Of a stretch of DNA of 64,000 nt, positions 62,342 to 64,000 are shown in pieces. Each line of letters starts with the position of its first letter. Position 1 is the first letter of the stretch. The DNA is from Edaphobacter paludis (GTDB lineage Bacteria > Acidobacteriota > Terriglobia > Terriglobales > Acidobacteriaceae). The notes under the pieces are model-generated. The model was given only the letters and a program-made list of their open reading frames with translations, was not told where the DNA came from and searched no databases. The DNA lies in the NCBI RefSeq assembly GCF_039993895.1, contig NZ_CP121194.1, positions 1,612,001 through 1,676,000 on the forward strand, read 5' to 3'. Both the position numbers and the translations under genes were made by a program.

Positions 62342-64000
62342 TCAGGGTAAAACAGCGCCGGAGAGTTGGGACGGCAGAACATTCTCCGCCGGTATCTCCT
62401 GATCTCTATATTGAAGCTGGTAGAGCTTCCAATATAGGCCACGATGGGTGAGCAGTTCCTGGTGGGTGCCGCGTTCACGTAACTGCCCTTTGTGCATGAC
62501 AAGAATAGTATCGGCCCGCTGGATGGTGGACAACCGGTGCGCGATGAGAACGGACGTGCGGCCTGTGACCATGCGGGAGAGCGCATTGCGCACGCGAAGC
62601 TCCGTATCGGTATCAACAGAGGAGGTGGCCTCGTCGAGAATAAGGATTCCGGGGTCGTGAGCCAGGGCGCGGGCGAAGCTGATGAGCTGCTTTTGGCCGG
62701 TGGACAGGGTGGCTCCCCGCTCTTGCACAGGCTCGGCGAATTGCAACGGTAGCGAGCGGATGAAATCCCCGACATTGACGTCGTCCGCCGCACGCTGGAG
62801 GCGCTCATCCGTAATCCACTTTGATCCAAGGCGGATGTTGTCTGCGATAGTGCCGGTAAAGAGGAAGGGGTCTTGCAGTACGACAGCGAAGCGCCGGCGC
62901 AGAGCGTGCATGTCCTGCAGGCGAACGTCGACGCCATCGACGAGAATGCTGCCGCGTTGAATGTCGTAGAAGCGCATCATCAGATTGATGATGGTCGTCT
63001 TGCCCGCTCCGGTGTGTCCGACGATGGCGGCGGTCTCGTTGGGCTCGACGACGAAGCTGACGCCGCAGAGTATCCATTCGATATCGGCATAGCCACGCAG
63101 CTCCTCGTCGGTTGCCGAAGCTACGCGGGCGCGCTGCTGCTCATCAAGGGCCTGATAGGTAAACCAGACGTTTCGAAACTCGACGCGGCCAGAGCCGTCA
63201 CCCGGAGAAGGGTCGGGGGGAGATAGGATCTCCGGTTCCGAATCCAGCAATTTGAAGACGCGCTCGCTGGCGGCCATCGCGGCTTGCAGAATGTTGTACT
63301 TCTCGCTGAGGTCCTGAATGGGGCGGAAGAACCTCTGGGCATATTGGATGAACGCGATAAGGATGCCGAGCGTGACTGTGGCTCCCGGTGCGCGCATGGG
63401 ATGCAGAAGGTATTCGTAGAATGGCAGTCCCGCAGCGAGAGGAGCGCCGGTGAAGAGCGCACTGATGCCGCCGCGCCAGATGACCAGCGCAATGGCGATG
63501 GAACTCAGCAATTCGACCGCTGGATAGTAAAGCGCGTAGGCGAAGATGGCGTCTTTGAAGGCATCCATGTGCAGACGATTAACCGAGGCGAACTCATCGA
63601 AGGCGTGCTGCTGGCGGTTGAAGAGTTGCACGATGGACATGCCGCTGACATGTTCCTGCATGTAACTGTTGATTCGAGCTATTGCTGAGCGAATACGGCG
63701 ATAGCTCTCGCGTACATGTTTGCGGAAGATCCCGGTGATGTAGAGAATCGCCGGTAAGACGGCGAGCGTCAGCAGCGCCAGCGGCCAGCTCATGCGCAGC
63801 ATGATGATGATGATGAAGGCGAGGACGAATACGTCTTCGAAGATCGCAAGGACGCCCGAGGTAAACATCTCGTTCAGGGCGTCTACATCGGAGGTCACGC
63901 GGGTGACCAGTTTGCCGACGGGGTTGTGGTCGAAGAAGCCGGGATGCATGCGCTGGAGATGGCGGAAGATCTGGCTGCGCAGATCGAACATGATCTTTTG
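62342..64000 (-). CDS. ABC exporter, permease-ATPase fusion (5' end outside window)
   Basis: The frame continues past base 64000 (codons before the Met at 63991 read QKI), so the first helices are missing; about 553 residues are present. Membrane helices include the ITSDV-type block GKLVTRVTSDVDALNEMF and YSAQRFFRPI-like region. ATPase: Walker A GHTGAGKTT, Q-loop LQDPFLF, signature LSTGQKQLISFARAL (LSTGQ, not LSGGQ), Walker B ILILDEATSSVD, switch AHRLSTI. An insert of about 20 charged residues (QQRARVASATDEELRG) precedes the core. Next to lpxB, it is a candidate lipid A flippase (MsbA), but this is inference. Confidence 0.92.
   Translation of the reverse strand, partial: QKIMFDLRSQIFRHLQRMHPGFFDHNPVGKLVTRVTSDVDALNEMFTSGVLAIFEDVFVLAFIIIIMLRMSWPLALLTLAVLPAILYITGIFRKHVRESYRRIRSAIARINSYMQEHVSGMSIVQLFNRQQHAFDEFASVNRLHMDAFKDAIFAYALYYPAVELLSSIAIALVIWRGGISALFTGAPLAAGLPFYEYLLHPMRAPGATVTLGILIAFIQYAQRFFRPIQDLSEKYNILQAAMAASERVFKLLDSEPEILSPPDPSPGDGSGRVEFRNVWFTYQALDEQQRARVASATDEELRGYADIEWILCGVSFVVEPNETAAIVGHTGAGKTTIINLMMRFYDIQRGSILVDGVDVRLQDMHALRRRFAVVLQDPFLFTGTIADNIRLGSKWITDERLQRAADDVNVGDFIRSLPLQFAEPVQERGATLSTGQKQLISFARALAHDPGILILDEATSSVDTDTELRVRNALSRMVTGRTSVLIAHRLSTIQRADTILVMHKGQLRERGTHQELLTHRGLYWKLYQLQYRDQEIPAENVLPSQLSGAVLP

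Noticed and set aside
1..64000. CRISPR arrays, tRNA or rRNA genes, SRP RNA
   Set aside because: I saw no regularly spaced repeats, no cloverleaf-like sequences and no rRNA segments in the intergenic regions; small RNAs could still be missed by eye.

Overview
The window looks like chromosomal DNA of an Acidobacteriota species, most likely Acidobacteriaceae (Granulicella, Edaphobacter or Terriglobus type). The basis is gene content: a CRTAC1-like secreted protein end, NHL/Ig-like secreted proteins, DNRLRE plus collagen-like proteins, small His/Gly-rich secreted proteins, several plant-polysaccharide modules, lpxB (Gram-negative envelope), HemQ and an archaeal/actinobacterial-type inositol-phosphate synthase. 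The taxon call is inference; there is no rRNA gene here. I found no tRNA, rRNA, CRISPR array, phage module or transposase.

Layout. 1-6.8 kb: end of a secreted protein, a small membrane protein, an MsbA-type ABC exporter, hemQ-nth facing away from a DedA membrane protein, and a secreted protein. 6.85-7.08 kb holds a decayed second copy of the dedA 3' end. 7.1-10.2 kb: inositol-phosphate synthase with a structured leader, a strong terminator, engB and a repeat-bearing lipoprotein. 10.3-13.9 kb: an L-fuconate-type module, with a mutarotase gene diverging from an SDR-dehydratase-FAH hydrolase operon across a perfectly symmetric promoter/operator. 14.5-17 kb: NHL beta-propeller protein. 17-25.5 kb: uronate module (DapA-like protein without its catalytic Lys, kduI, kdgK, eda), a methyltransferase, an alginate-lyase-like protein and a TonB-dependent receptor. 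25.6-31.9 kb: housekeeping (tatD, yajQ, polyprenyl synthase, a DUF885 peptidase behind a possible pseudoknot leader, proC, ctaA). 32-34.6 kb: sodium/solute symporter with a small membrane partner. 34.6-37.6 kb: a small accessory patch with repeats flanking a zinc-finger thioredoxin, plus a methyltransferase. 37.6-45.6 kb: ffh, an EAL phosphodiesterase, a xerD-membrane protein-xerC operon, rhodanese, ArsB-like transporter, pgm. 45.9-53.9 kb: collagen-like protein, then a glucuronoxylan operon (SDR, GH67 alpha-glucuronidase, mannonate dehydratase, GH8 exo-oligoxylanase). 54-64 kb: malQ, a 61-residue protein coupled to a degenerate 3-hydroxyacyl-CoA dehydrogenase fold, two MacB/FtsX permeases, and an opposite-strand set of ABC exporter (cut by the window end), lpxB and an inactive-looking M1 peptidase with TPRs.

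How the genes work together. The two uronate modules meet at 2-keto-3-deoxygluconate: ManD makes it from mannonate released through the xylan side, KduI lies on the unsaturated-uronate side, and KdgK plus Eda then give pyruvate and glyceraldehyde-3-phosphate. The fucose-type module gives pyruvate and lactate. The most unusual items are several proteins that keep a fold but lose catalytic residues (DapA-like, M1-like, HCDH-like), two candidate RNA leaders (ino1, DUF885) and the symmetric promoter/operator of the fuconate module. All functions are read from sequence patterns; no database search was possible.
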